This document shows, piece by piece, positions 45,944 through 54,398 of a stretch of DNA of 64,000 nt. Source of the DNA: Roseateles asaccharophilus (GTDB taxonomy: Bacteria; Pseudomonadota; Gammaproteobacteria; Burkholderiales; Burkholderiaceae_C); assembly GCF_004362405.1 (NCBI RefSeq), contig NZ_SNXE01000004.1, positions 306,399 to 370,398 of the forward strand. Reading direction: 5' to 3'. Under the pieces are notes generated by a model. It was not told the DNA's origin, did not search any database, and saw nothing but the letters and a program-made list of their open reading frames with translations. The position numbers and the translations under genes are program-made. Position 1 is the stretch's first letter. Each line of letters begins with the position of its first letter.

Positions 45944-46064
45944 AGCCCAGGGCCAGCCCGGCGTTTCGGCGTCGCCAAAACGCCAGCGAGCACTTTTCAT
46001 GTAAAGCCGATGGTCCGCCCGGCGTTTCGGCGCAGCCAAAACGCCGGCGAGCATCTCTTCATGT
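45915..46064 (+). repeat. Tandem repeat of about 62 bp starting in the 3' end of guaC
   Basis: Unit 1 is 45915-45976 (62 bp), unit 2 is 45977-46037 (61 bp) and unit 3 is a 27-bp partial copy (46038-46064). Each starts AAAACGCC(g/a)GCGAGCA, the codons for the GuaC C-terminus NAGEHLFM plus stop. Unit 3 is identical to unit 1 over its 27 bp; unit 2 has substitutions and a 1-nt deletion. At each junction GGCGTTT and AAACGCC (45960-45966 with 45978-45984; 46021-46027 with 46039-46045) can form a hairpin. The rest of the guaC-OYE gap holds only the terminator. Confidence 0.9.
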
Positions 46065-46090
46065 GAGGCGCGCTGAGAAGATCAGCCAGT

Positions 46091-46116
46091 AAAAAGGGGC
46101 CCTGTCGGGCCCCTTT
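46091..46116. terminator. Bidirectional intrinsic terminator after guaC
   Basis: AAAGGGGCCC (46093-46102) and GGGCCCCTTT (46107-46116) pair perfectly around TGTC. The plus strand has T3-g-T tail; the minus strand gets T5 from the A-run at 46091-46095. It ends guaC and the convergent Old Yellow Enzyme gene. Confidence 0.88.
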
Positions 46117-46140
46117 GTCTTCGTCAGGCGTGGCGCGCGC

Positions 46141-47202
46141 TCAAAGCGTCGGGTAGTCGGTATAACCCTTGGCGCCAGGCGTGTAGAAGGTGGCCTGATC
46201 CGGGGCGTTCCAGGCCGCGCCGCGCTCGATGCGGGCGGGCAGATCGGGGTTGGCCAGATAGCCGGTGCCGAAGGCCACGGCGTCCAGCTTGCCCTCGGCC
46301 ACCGCCTGCGCGCCCTCCTCGGCGGTGTAGCCCATATTGCCGACCAGCAGACCGCGGTACTTCTCGCGCGCCACCGTCATCACATCGGCCTTCTGCACGC
46401 CGAAGAAGTCGGCGCGCATCAGGTGCAGATAGGCCAGCTTGAAACGGTTGAGCTCCTCGGCCAGGAAGGCGGTCAGGCCCACGGGGTCGCTGTCCACCAT
46501 GCTGTTGTAGCTGTTGAGCGGCGACAGGCGCAGGCCCACGCGATCGGAGCCGATGGCGCCGCACACGGCCTCCAGCACTTCAAAGAGGAAGCGGGCGCGC
46601 TTGGGCAGCGAGCCGCCATAGGCATCCTGGCGCTGGTTGGCACCATCGCGCAGGAACTGGTCGATGAGATAACCATTGGCGCCGTGAACCTCCACACCGT
46701 CAAAGCCGGCCTCGCGGGCCCGACGGGCTGCGTCGGCATAGGCCTGCACCAGGGCCGGGATCTCATCGGCACGCAGGGCGCGGGCCGGCACATTGGGCTG
46801 CTTGCCGCTGGGCGTGTGGGTCTCACCCTCGATGGCCAGCGCGCTGGAGGACACGGGCTCCTCACCACCGTTGAGCGCCGGATGCGCGGCACGGCCGGCG
46901 TGCCAGATCTGCATGAAGATGCGACCGCCCTGGGCATGCACCGCCTCGGTGGTCAGCTTCCAGGCCTGCAGCTGCGCATCGTTGTAGATACCCGGGTCGG
47001 CACCAAAGGCCGAGGTATTGGGCAGGATGGAAGTGCACTCGGTAATGATCAGACCGGCACTGGCCCGCTGGGCGTAGTACTCGGCCATCAGCGCATTGGG
47101 CATATGCCCCTCACTGGCGCGGGTGCGGGTCAGCGGCGCCATCAGGGTGCGGTTGGGCAGGGTCAGGGCGCCAAGCTGGATGGGTGTGAGCAGAGCATTC
47201 AT
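46141..47202 (-). CDS. Old Yellow Enzyme-family alkene reductase (NemA-like)
   Basis: A 353-residue FMN-dependent TIM-barrel ene-reductase. The [20 protein letters not shown] start, the substrate His-x-x-Asn type site in [26 protein letters not shown], the Trp in [12 protein letters not shown] and the FMN phosphate loops ([29 protein letters not shown]) mark it as a classical OYE of the NemA/xenobiotic reductase group. It reduces activated C=C bonds of enals, enones or nitro-compounds with NADPH. No TetR/NemR regulator is adjacent. Physiological substrate unknown. Confidence 0.93.
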   Translation of the reverse strand: MNALLTPIQLGALTLPNRTLMAPLTRTRASEGHMPNALMAEYYAQRASAGLIITECTSILPNTSAFGADPGIYNDAQLQAWKLTTEAVHAQGGRIFMQIWHAGRAAHPALNGGEEPVSSSALAIEGETHTPSGKQPNVPARALRADEIPALVQAYADAARRAREAGFDGVEVHGANGYLIDQFLRDGANQRQDAYGGSLPKRARFLFEVLEAVCGAIGSDRVGLRLSPLNSYNSMVDSDPVGLTAFLAEELNRFKLAYLHLMRADFFGVQKADVMTVAREKYRGLLVGNMGYTAEEGAQAVAEGKLDAVAFGTGYLANPDLPARIERGAAWNAPDQATFYTPGAKGYTDYPTL

Positions 47203-47313
47203 GGATTGAGCGGAGGAAATGCAATCGCGCTAGTGTGCCCGCGGCGGCAAGCCCGTGTGCAAGACAGGAAGGCCGCGGGCATGCTAAGCCCCGAGGGAGC
47301 GCCTGGTGCCACC

Positions 47314-47319
47314 TACAAT
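47314..47319 (+). promoter_or_regulatory. -10 element of valS
   Basis: TACAAT (5 of 6) lies 59 nt before the valS ATG. No good -35 is seen at 17 bp. Transcription from it would start near 47326, which rules out the longer reading frame that opens at 47235. Confidence 0.5.
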
Positions 47320-47378
47320 CGGGCCCATTCCCTGAGACCTCCACCGCGCCGCGACCGCCGCAGGCGCCTGCCGCCACC

Positions 47379-50207
47379 ATGACCGAACTCGCGAAGTCTT
47401 TCGAACCTGCTGCCCTCGAAGCCCATTGGGGCCCGCTGTGGGAATCCAAGGGCCTGTACAAGCCCAGCCTGGATCCGGCGCGCGAATCCTTCTGCATCCA
47501 GCTGCCGCCGCCCAATGTGACCGGCACCCTGCATATGGGCCATGCCTTCAACCAGACCATCATGGACTCGTTGACGCGCTACCACCGCATGAAGGGCTGC
47601 AACACCCTGTGGGTACCCGGCACCGACCATGCCGGCATCGCCACCCAGATTGTGGTGGAACGCCAGCTGCAGGGCCAGGGTCAGAGCCGTCATGACCTGG
47701 GCCGCAAGAACTTCGTCGCCCGCGTCTGGGAATGGAAGCAGCAGAGCGGCAACACCATCACCCAGCAGATGCGCCGCATGGGCGACTCGGTCTCCTGGGA
47801 GCACGAGTACTTCACCATGGACGAGAAGCTCTCGGGCGTGGTGACCGAGACCTTTGTGCGCCTCTACGAAGAGGGCCTGATCTACCGCGGCAAGCGCCTG
47901 GTGAGCTGGGACCCCATCCTGAAGTCCGCCGTCTCCGACCTGGAGGTGGAGAGCGAGGAGGAAGACGGCTCGCTCTGGCATATCCGCTATCCGCTGGCCG
48001 AGGGCACGGAGTCCCTGGTCGTGGCCACCACCCGCCCCGAAACCCTGCTGGGCGACACGGCCGTGATGGTCCATCCCGAGGACGAGCGCTACAAGCATCT
48101 GATCGGCCAGCAGGTGAAGCTGCCCGTGACCGGCCGCCTGGTGCCGGTGATTGCCGACGAATACGTGGACAAGGACTTCGGCACCGGCGTGGTCAAGGTG
48201 ACGCCCGCGCACGATACCAATGACTACCAGGTGGGCCAGCGCCATGGCCTGCCCATGCTGACCATCTTCGATCTGGAAGCCAAGGTCAGCAATGCCGAGG
48301 TGGCAGAGATCCCGGCCGAGTACGTCGGCCTGGACCGCTTCGTCGCGCGCAAGAAGATCGTGGCCCAGCTGGAGGCCGAGAACCTGCTGGTCGAGGTCAA
48401 GAAGCACAAGCTGATGGTGCCGCGCTGCGCCCGCACCGGCCAGGTGATCGAGCCCATGCTGACCGACCAGTGGTTCGTCGCCATGAGCAAGGCCGGCGCC
48501 AATGGCAAGAGCATCGCCGAGGAGGCCATCGAGGCCGTGTCCAGCGGTGAGGTCAAGTTCGTGCCCGAGAACTGGGTCAACACCTACAACCAGTGGATGA
48601 AGAACATCCAGGACTGGTGCATCTCGCGCCAGCTCTGGTGGGGCCACCAGATCCCGGCCTGGTACGACGAGGACGGCAATGTCATCGTCGCCCGCAGCGA
48701 AGCCGAAGCCCAGGCCAAGGCCCCTGGCAAGACCCTCAAGCGCGACGAGGACGTGCTGGACACCTGGTACTCCTCCGCCCTGGTGCCCTTCTCCACCCTG
48801 GGCTGGCCCGCCAAGACCCTGGAGCAGGACCTCTTCCTGCCCTCCTCCGTGCTGGTGACCGGCTACGACATCATCTTCTTCTGGGTCGCCCGGATGATCA
48901 TGATGACCAAGCATTTCACCGGCCAGGTGCCCTTCAAGCATGTGTACATCCACGGCCTGGTGCTGGATGCGCAGGGCAAGAAGATGAGCAAGTCCGAGGG
49001 CAATGTGCTGGACCCGGTGGACCTGATCGACGGCATTGAGCTCGCCCCCCTGCTGGACAAGCGCACCCAGGGTCTGCGCAAGCCCGAGACCGCGCCGAAG
49101 GTGCGCAAGGCCACCGAGAAGGAGTTCCCCGAGGGCATCCCCGGCTATGGCGCCGATGCGCTGCGCTTCACCTTCGCGGCCATGGCCACCCTGGGTCGCT
49201 CGGTCAATTTCGACAGCAAGCGCTGCGAGGGCTATCGCAACTTCTGCAACAAGCTGTGGAACGCCACGCGCTTCGTGCTGATGAACACCGAGGGCCAGGA
49301 TTGCGGCCTGGCCCATGAGCCGGGCCACTGCCCGCCGGGCTACAACCACTTCTCGCAGGCCGACCGCTGGATTGCCAGCGAGCTGCAGAAGGTGGAAGCC
49401 GCCGTGGCCCAGGGCTTTGCCGACTACCGCCTGGACAATGTGGCAAACGCCATCTACGACTTCGTCTGGAACGAGTACTGTGACTGGTACCTGGAAATCG
49501 CCAAGGTGCAGCTGCAGGTGGCCAAGGACGAGGGCAAGGAGGCCGCCGCCCGCGGCACCCGCCGCACCCTGATCCGCGTGCTGGAAACCGTGCTGCGCCT
49601 GCTGCATCCGGTGGCACCCTTCATCACCGAGGAGCTGTGGCAGACCGTGGCCCCGGTGGCCGGCCGCAAGACCAGCGACTACCTGGTCACGGCCGCCTAC
49701 CCCGTGGCCCAGCCCGAGAAGATCGACCCCGCCGCCAGCGCCTGGGTGGAGCAGCTCAAGTCCGTGGTCAGCACCTGCCGCAGCCTGCGCAGCGAGATGG
49801 GCCTGAGCCCCTCGGACCGCGTGCCCCTGCTGGTGGGCGGCGATCTGAGCTTCATCCGCGAAGCCGCGGCCGCGCTCAAGGTGCTGGCCAAGCTGGAGAA
49901 GGTGGAGCTGATCGAGGACGAGGCCGCCTTCAACCAGGCCAGCGCCATGTCGCCGGTGCTGGTGCATGGGGCGGCGCGCCTGGCACTCAAGGTGGAGATC
50001 GATGTGGAGGCGGAGAAGGCCCGTCTGTCCAAGGAGCTCGCCCGCCTGGAGGGCGAAGTGGCCAAGGCCACGGCCAAGCTCTCCAACGAGAGCTTTGTGG
50101 CCCGCGCCCCGGCCGCCGTCGTGGAGCAGGAGCGCCAGCGCATTGCCGACTTCGGCAACACCGTGACGCGCTTGCGCGCGCAGCTCAGTCAGTTGCTGGG
50201 CCGCTGA
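47379..50207 (+). CDS. valS: Valine--tRNA ligase
   Basis: A 942-residue class Ia aminoacyl-tRNA synthetase (E. coli 951). HIGH-type motif HMGH at 52-55 in [15 protein letters not shown], the CP1 editing domain (about 190-330, with [19 protein letters not shown] and the [15 protein letters not shown] motif), KMSKS at 535-539, and an anticodon-binding helical domain. The C-terminal coiled coil (about 875-940) touches the tRNA elbow. ATG 47379 gives [14 protein letters not shown], the family start; the promoter -10 at 47314 excludes the longer frame. A 20-bp gap separates it from the convergent dehydrogenase homologue. Confidence 0.97.
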   Translation: MTELAKSFEPAALEAHWGPLWESKGLYKPSLDPARESFCIQLPPPNVTGTLHMGHAFNQTIMDSLTRYHRMKGCNTLWVPGTDHAGIATQIVVERQLQGQGQSRHDLGRKNFVARVWEWKQQSGNTITQQMRRMGDSVSWEHEYFTMDEKLSGVVTETFVRLYEEGLIYRGKRLVSWDPILKSAVSDLEVESEEEDGSLWHIRYPLAEGTESLVVATTRPETLLGDTAVMVHPEDERYKHLIGQQVKLPVTGRLVPVIADEYVDKDFGTGVVKVTPAHDTNDYQVGQRHGLPMLTIFDLEAKVSNAEVAEIPAEYVGLDRFVARKKIVAQLEAENLLVEVKKHKLMVPRCARTGQVIEPMLTDQWFVAMSKAGANGKSIAEEAIEAVSSGEVKFVPENWVNTYNQWMKNIQDWCISRQLWWGHQIPAWYDEDGNVIVARSEAEAQAKAPGKTLKRDEDVLDTWYSSALVPFSTLGWPAKTLEQDLFLPSSVLVTGYDIIFFWVARMIMMTKHFTGQVPFKHVYIHGLVLDAQGKKMSKSEGNVLDPVDLIDGIELAPLLDKRTQGLRKPETAPKVRKATEKEFPEGIPGYGADALRFTFAAMATLGRSVNFDSKRCEGYRNFCNKLWNATRFVLMNTEGQDCGLAHEPGHCPPGYNHFSQADRWIASELQKVEAAVAQGFADYRLDNVANAIYDFVWNEYCDWYLEIAKVQLQVAKDEGKEAAARGTRRTLIRVLETVLRLLHPVAPFITEELWQTVAPVAGRKTSDYLVTAAYPVAQPEKIDPAASAWVEQLKSVVSTCRSLRSEMGLSPSDRVPLLVGGDLSFIREAAAALKVLAKLEKVELIEDEAAFNQASAMSPVLVHGAARLALKVEIDVEAEKARLSKELARLEGEVAKATAKLSNESFVARAPAAVVEQERQRIADFGNTVTRLRAQLSQLLGR

Positions 50208-50227
50208 GGCCAGTCCTCATACGCTGC

Positions 50228-51208
50228 TTAGCGCCAGCGAGACGAGGCCAAGGCAGGCTCGGGCAGATCGGCTGGATAGGTCGCCCGAAAGTCCGCCGCG
50301 GCCGGTGGCGGCACGGTCAGCAGCTCGTCCATGCGGCGTGCCACACCCCAGGCTGCGCGCACCCGCGACTCACGGGTCGTGCTTGCCAGGCGCGGCGTGA
50401 CCTGCACGCCCTCCAGGCCATGCAGGGGCCGGCCAGGCTCCAGCAGCCCCGGTTCCAGACTGTCGAACCAGGCGGCCAGAACACGCCCGCTGCTCATGGC
50501 ATCGGCCAGGGCCTGCTCATCAAACACGGCCGAGTGCGCAATGCTCACCAGCACCTGCCCCGGCTTGGCAAAGCCCAGTACGCGCTCGCCGATCAGGCCG
50601 CGGTAGCGCAGGAAATAGGCCAGCTGCACGCTGACCCCATCGCTTTGCTCCATGAGCTCGCGCAGGGGCAATGGCTCGATGCCCCACTGTGCCCACAGGG
50701 GCTCGCTCTGGTGCAGGCTGGGGTCATAGCCCACCACCCGCGTGCCGAAAGCCGGCAAGAGCTGAGCCAGCATGCGTGCCGCCGGGCTCATGCCGATCAG
50801 GCCCACGGTGGCACAGCCCAGCTCCCGGCCCACCAGCATGCCGTCGCTGCTAAGCACCGGCACCCGGCGCAGCAAGGCCAGCAAGGCGCCCACCACAAAC
50901 TCGGCCTCGGCACTGGCGGTGGCGGTCAGGCTTCGAACGACCTCAACCCGCGCTGCACGGCAGGCATCGACATCGATGTTCTCGGGGCCGGCACTCATGC
51001 GCGCCACCACCCGCAGCCGGGGTGCCTGACGCAGCAGCTGGCCATCCAGCGGCACATGGGGCGGCAGCACCAGCCCCTGGACATGGGCCAGTGCGGCGCG
51101 CAGAGCTTGCGGATTGCTCGCCAGCTCAGGGGCGTAATGCACGGCATGGCGCTCCGCCAGCCACTGCACCACCTCCGCCTCCAGCGGCTCAACAATCAAC
51201 AGGCTCAT
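50228..51208 (-). CDS. D-2-hydroxyacid dehydrogenase family protein, catalytic residues lost
   Basis: A 326-residue protein with the two-domain fold of the SerA/formate dehydrogenase family: a flavodoxin-like substrate domain (about 1-98 and 285-326) around a Rossmann domain (about 99-284). Key residues are missing. The dinucleotide glycines are only partly kept (VGLIGMSPAARML, G139 present, S141 and A144 replacing Gly). The substrate Arg in the normal A-R-G segment is H225 (IAHSAVFDE), and the catalytic His of T-P-H is R273 (VTPRLAST); only E252 remains. It may be a pseudoenzyme or have a changed reaction. It diverges from galU. Confidence 0.85.
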   Translation of the reverse strand: MSLLIVEPLEAEVVQWLAERHAVHYAPELASNPQALRAALAHVQGLVLPPHVPLDGQLLRQAPRLRVVARMSAGPENIDVDACRAARVEVVRSLTATASAEAEFVVGALLALLRRVPVLSSDGMLVGRELGCATVGLIGMSPAARMLAQLLPAFGTRVVGYDPSLHQSEPLWAQWGIEPLPLRELMEQSDGVSVQLAYFLRYRGLIGERVLGFAKPGQVLVSIAHSAVFDEQALADAMSSGRVLAAWFDSLEPGLLEPGRPLHGLEGVQVTPRLASTTRESRVRAAWGVARRMDELLTVPPPAAADFRATYPADLPEPALASSRWR

Positions 51209-51289
51209 GCTTCACAGCCTTGCAATCCTTAAAAAAGACACTCTTGCACCATGACACAATGGCCGCGGTCAAAAGGAGAGTGTACGGAA

Positions 51290-52165
51290 ATGATGGTCAA
51301 CAAAGCGATCTTCCCGGTAGCAGGCCTGGGCACCCGATTCCTGCCGGCCACCAAGGCCCAGCCCAAGGAAATGCTGCCGGTGGTGGACAAGCCGCTGATC
51401 CAGTACGCCGTCGAGGAAGCCTATGCCGCCGGCGTGCGCGAGATGATCTTTGTGACGGGCCGGCACAAGCGCCCGATCGAGGACCACTTTGACATGACCT
51501 TCGAGCTCGAGGTAGCCCTCGAACAGGCGGGTAAGCGTGAGTTGCTGGAGGTGGTTCGCAGCGTCAAGCCCGACGATATGGAGTGCATCTATGTGCGTCA
51601 GGCCCAGGCCCTGGGTCTCGGTCATGCCGTGCTCTGCGCCCAGCGTCTGGTGGGCAACGAGCCCTTTGCCGTGCTGCTGGCCGATGACCTGATGGTGGGC
51701 CCACAAGGGGGTCAGGGCGTGCTCAAGCAGATGGTGGAGCAGTTCAGGGAATGGCGCGCCTCCATCCTGGCGGTGCAGGAAGTGCCGGCCGAGCACACCA
51801 AGCGCTACGGCATCGTGGCCGGCAACGCCGTCAACGAGCAGCTCGTGGACGTGAGCCGCATCGTCGAGAAACCGGATCCCGAGGTCGCGCCATCGCGCCT
51901 GGGCGTGGCCGGCCGCTACATCCTGACGCCGGGCGTCTTCCACGAGATTGCCAACCAGCCCCGCGGCGTGGGCGGTGAGATCCAGCTGACCGATGGCATT
52001 GCCGGCCTGCTGCGCCGCGAGAAGGTCTTCGCCTACCGCTACGAGGGCAAGCGCTACGACTGCGGCAGCAAGGAAGGCTTTCTGCAGGCCAATGTGGAAC
52101 TGGCCCTGGCTCACCCGCAGCTGGGCCCGGGCTTCCGGGACTACCTGCAGAAGCTGGATATCTGA
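51290..52165 (+). CDS. galU: UTP--glucose-1-phosphate uridylyltransferase
   Basis: A 291-residue GalU that makes UDP-glucose from UTP and glucose 1-phosphate, for exopolysaccharide, LPS and trehalose routes. Nucleotide-binding PVAGLGTRFLPATKAQPKEMLPVVDKPLIQY at the N-terminus (with Gln in place of the usual Met in the TKA-x-PKEMLP motif), LLADDLM with the metal Asp, EKPDPEVAPSRLGVAGRYIL and GGEIQLTDGIAGLL are family signatures. Two adjacent ATGs (51290, 51293) follow AAAAGGAGAG; 51290 has the better spacing. It ends in a strong terminator. Confidence 0.96.
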   Translation: MMVNKAIFPVAGLGTRFLPATKAQPKEMLPVVDKPLIQYAVEEAYAAGVREMIFVTGRHKRPIEDHFDMTFELEVALEQAGKRELLEVVRSVKPDDMECIYVRQAQALGLGHAVLCAQRLVGNEPFAVLLADDLMVGPQGGQGVLKQMVEQFREWRASILAVQEVPAEHTKRYGIVAGNAVNEQLVDVSRIVEKPDPEVAPSRLGVAGRYILTPGVFHEIANQPRGVGGEIQLTDGIAGLLRREKVFAYRYEGKRYDCGSKEGFLQANVELALAHPQLGPGFRDYLQKLDI

Positions 52166-52185
52166 GGGGCCAGGCCCCAAAGCGC

Positions 52186-52211
52186 AAAGGCCACCCGAGG
52201 GTGGCCTTTTT
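52186..52211. terminator. Bidirectional intrinsic terminator (galU / TusA-like gene)
   Basis: AAAGGCCACC (52186-52195) and GGTGGCCTTT (52200-52209) pair perfectly around CGAG, followed by T tail to 52211. The A-run at the left makes it usable for the convergent TusA-like transcript. Confidence 0.92.
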
Positions 52212-52233
52212 CATGCACGGGGCGCGGCTGCGC

Positions 52234-52467
52234 TCAGCGGCGCTTGAGCACGTGGATGAACTCGTCGCCCTGGCTGCTCTGCTCCACCAGCTCATTGCCG
52301 GTCTGGCGGGCAAAGGCCTGGAAGTCACGGGTGGAGCCGGGATCGGTGGCCACCACCTTGAGCAGCTGGCCACTTTCCATCTCGGCCAGCGCCTTCTTGG
52401 CCTTGAGGATGGGCAGCGGACAGTTCAGACCGCGGGTATCGAGTTCCTTGTGAATGTCCATGTTCAT
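52234..52467 (-). CDS. TusA-family sulfur carrier protein
   Basis: A 77-residue SirA/TusA-like protein with the two-layer alpha/beta fold. The persulfide-carrying C16 is in LDTRGLNCPLPILKAKKAL, the family CPxP motif, followed by the L-x-V-x-A/T-D-P-G-S segment. TusA-type proteins pass sulfane sulfur to tRNA thiolation or molybdenum cofactor and related pathways. It lies 44 bp downstream of cysM on the same strand, which suggests a shared sulfur-metabolism transcript. Exact acceptor unknown. Confidence 0.93.
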   Translation of the reverse strand: MNMDIHKELDTRGLNCPLPILKAKKALAEMESGQLLKVVATDPGSTRDFQAFARQTGNELVEQSSQGDEFIHVLKRR

Positions 52468-52511
52468 GCGTTCTCCGAGCTGGCGATTCTAGGTGGGCAC
52501 GTGTCGCCGCC

Positions 52512-53420
52512 TCAGGCGGGAAACACCCCGGTGGACAGGTAGCGGTCGCCGCGGTCGCAGACCACGAAAACGATGGTGGCGTTCTCCACCTGGCGAGCCA
52601 GCTGCAGCGCCACCCAGCAGGCGCCCGCGGCCGAGATGCCACCGAACAGGCCTTCCTCGCGCGCCAGGCGGCGGGCCATGTCCTCGGCGTCGGACTGGCT
52701 CACATAGACCAGCTCGTCCACGGCGGCCGGCTTGTAGATCTTGGGCAGATAGGCCTCGGGCCATTTGCGGATGCCCGGGATGCGCGAGCCTTCCGAAGGC
52801 TGGGCCCCGACGATGCGGACCTCGGGGTTCTTTTCCTTGAGAAAGCGCGAGGTGCCGGTGATGGTGCCGGTGGTGCCCATGGCGCTCACGAAGTGGGTGA
52901 CGCGACCCTCGGTATCGCGCCAGATCTCAGGCCCGGTGGTCTCATAGTGAACCCGCGGGTTGTCCTCGTTGGCAAACTGGTCCAGCACACGACCCTTGCC
53001 CTCGGCCTGCATCTTCTCGGCCAGATCGCGGGCATATTCCATGCCGCCGGAGCGCGGGGTCAGGATGAGCTCGGCGCCAAAGGCCTTCATGGTCTGGGCC
53101 CGCTCGATGGACAGGTCCTCCGGCATGATCAGCACCATGCGGTAGCCCCGTATGGCCGCGGCCATGGCCAGGGCAATGCCGGTATTGCCCGAGGTGGCCT
53201 CGATCAAGGTGTCGCCCGGCTTGATATCACCCCGCTCCTCGGCACGGCGGATCATGCTGATGGCGGGCCGGTCTTTCACCGAACCGGCGGGGTTGTTGCC
53301 CTCCAGCTTGGCCAGGATCACATTGCCGCGGGAGGCAAGCTCTGACCCCAGGCGCTGCAGGCGCACCAAGGGCGTGTTGCCGATCACATCCTCAAGGGTC
53401 GGGTAGGCTTTGCTGTTCAT
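52512..53420 (-). CDS. cysM: Cysteine synthase B
   Basis: A 302-residue fold-type II PLP enzyme. The Schiff-base lysine is K49 in NPAGSVKDRPA; the substrate loop is EATSGNTGIALA; the phosphate-binding GTTGTITG loop is present. NPAGSVKDRPAISMI and the Arg-rich SIERAQTMKAFGAELI segment mark CysM rather than CysK, so O-acetylserine (or O-phosphoserine) plus sulfide or thiosulfate is the likely reaction. It is followed by a TusA-like sulfur carrier, consistent with sulfur assimilation or transfer. The gene begins 78 bp from tRNA-Leu on the opposite strand. Confidence 0.96.
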   Translation of the reverse strand: MNSKAYPTLEDVIGNTPLVRLQRLGSELASRGNVILAKLEGNNPAGSVKDRPAISMIRRAEERGDIKPGDTLIEATSGNTGIALAMAAAIRGYRMVLIMPEDLSIERAQTMKAFGAELILTPRSGGMEYARDLAEKMQAEGKGRVLDQFANEDNPRVHYETTGPEIWRDTEGRVTHFVSAMGTTGTITGTSRFLKEKNPEVRIVGAQPSEGSRIPGIRKWPEAYLPKIYKPAAVDELVYVSQSDAEDMARRLAREEGLFGGISAAGACWVALQLARQVENATIVFVVCDRGDRYLSTGVFPA

Positions 53421-53454
53421 GCGGCGATTGTCGCAGCCCGCGCCACTGATTGCA

Positions 53455-53463
53455 TGGCATAAT
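53455..53463 (+). promoter_or_regulatory. Extended -10 promoter element of tRNA-Leu
   Basis: TGG-CATAAT has the TGn extension directly before a 5-of-6 match to TATAAT, which can replace a poor -35. Predicted start is near 53470, about 29 nt before the mature tRNA. Confidence 0.5.
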
Positions 53464-53498
53464 CTGAGGCTCTCACATGCAGTGTGTCGAGCCGAGAT

Positions 53499-53583
53499 GC
53501 CCGGGTGGCGAAATCGGTAGACGCAGGGGACTCAAAATCCCCCGCCGCAAGGTGTGCCGGTTCGAGTCCGGCCCCGGGCACCA
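53499..53583 (+). tRNA. tRNA-Leu(CAA)
   Basis: A complete 85-nt class II tRNA with CCA encoded. Acceptor GCCCGGG (53499-53505) pairs with CCCGGGC (53573-53579). The anticodon stem GGGGA/TCCCC encloses loop CTCAAAA with anticodon CAA (53533-53535), reading UUG. A variable arm of the long type and the TTCGAGT T loop are present. The discriminator is A, as required for leucine. It is transcribed alone with its own terminator. Confidence 0.97.
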
Positions 53584-53638
53584 AGCTTCTTGGGCTTGAT
53601 CACTGCGCGCTGGACAAGGCGCTCATGCGCCCGCCAAC

Positions 53639-53663
53639 AAGCCCCGCTGGTCGGGGCTTTTTT
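53639..53663 (+). terminator. Intrinsic terminator of tRNA-Leu
   Basis: AAGCCCCG (53639-53646) and CGGGGCTT (53652-53659) pair perfectly around CTGGT and run into T6 (53658-53663). Confidence 0.92.
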
Positions 53664-53795
53664 GCGTCCGCAACTCGCGCCGTGGCACGCCGCGACACCC
53701 GTTCGTCAGGGCGGCCCTGCTTCAGCGCATACACTCAGCCGCTGAGCCGCGAGCCCTGCGGCCGCAACCACCTTCACGAAGCGCCCTGCCCCGCC

Positions 53796-54374
53796 ATGCC
53801 CCATCTGCCTCCGGTGACCAAAGCCTTCATGCTGGCCTGCGTGGGCCTGTTCTGCGCCTTCATCCTACTGCCGGGCCTGGAACCCCTGTTCATGCTCTGG
53901 CCCCTGCAGAGCGGCCGCTTCCTGCCCTGGCAGCCGGTGAGCTACGCCTTCCTGCATGGCGACATGCTGCACCTGTTCTTCAATATGCTGGGCCTGTGGA
54001 TGTTCGGCTCGGAGCTGGAGCGGGTCTGGGGCACCAAGCGCTATCTGCAGATGCTGGCCGCCAGCATCCTCAGCGCGGCCGCGGTGCAGTTGATCTTCAC
54101 CCTGCTGATCGGCGCCTACACGCCGACGGTGGGCGCCTCGGGCGCGATGTTCGGCCTGCTGCTGTCCTTCGGCATGCTGTTCCCGGACCGCATCATCATG
54201 CCCCTGTTCCCGCCCATTCCCATGAAGGCCAAGTACTTCGTGGCCATCTTCGGCGCGCTGGAGCTGCTGATGGGCCTGACCGGCCGCAGCGGCATTGCCC
54301 ACTTCGCCCATCTGGGCGGCATGCTGGGCGCCTATCTGTTGATCCGCTACTGGCGCAGCGCGCGCCGTCGCTGA
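53796..54374 (+). CDS. Rhomboid-family intramembrane serine protease
   Basis: A 192-residue six-helix membrane protease. The catalytic dyad is S115 in VGASGAMFGLL and H172 in IAHFAHLGGMLGAYLL. The conserved L1 loop residues (WQPVSYAFLHGDMLHLFFNMLGLWMFG, with H-x-x-x-H-x-x-x-N) are present. It is the basic six-TM form without extra N-terminal or C-terminal domains. It cleaves within or near transmembrane segments; substrate unknown. ATG 53796 was chosen because the longer frame runs back through the tRNA-Leu terminator. Confidence 0.94.
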   Translation: MPHLPPVTKAFMLACVGLFCAFILLPGLEPLFMLWPLQSGRFLPWQPVSYAFLHGDMLHLFFNMLGLWMFGSELERVWGTKRYLQMLAASILSAAAVQLIFTLLIGAYTPTVGASGAMFGLLLSFGMLFPDRIIMPLFPPIPMKAKYFVAIFGALELLMGLTGRSGIAHFAHLGGMLGAYLLIRYWRSARRR

Positions 54375-54398
54375 AGCCCTGGTGCCGCCGCGGCGGGC

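Noticed and set aside
47313..49967. 884-codon minus-strand frame opposite valS
   Set aside because: Antisense shadow of valS, His/Gln-rich, no motifs, no ribosome binding site.
53484..53795. In-frame extension of the rhomboid protease through tRNA-Leu
   Set aside because: It would translate the tRNA gene and its terminator; the protein pattern begins only at ATG 53796.
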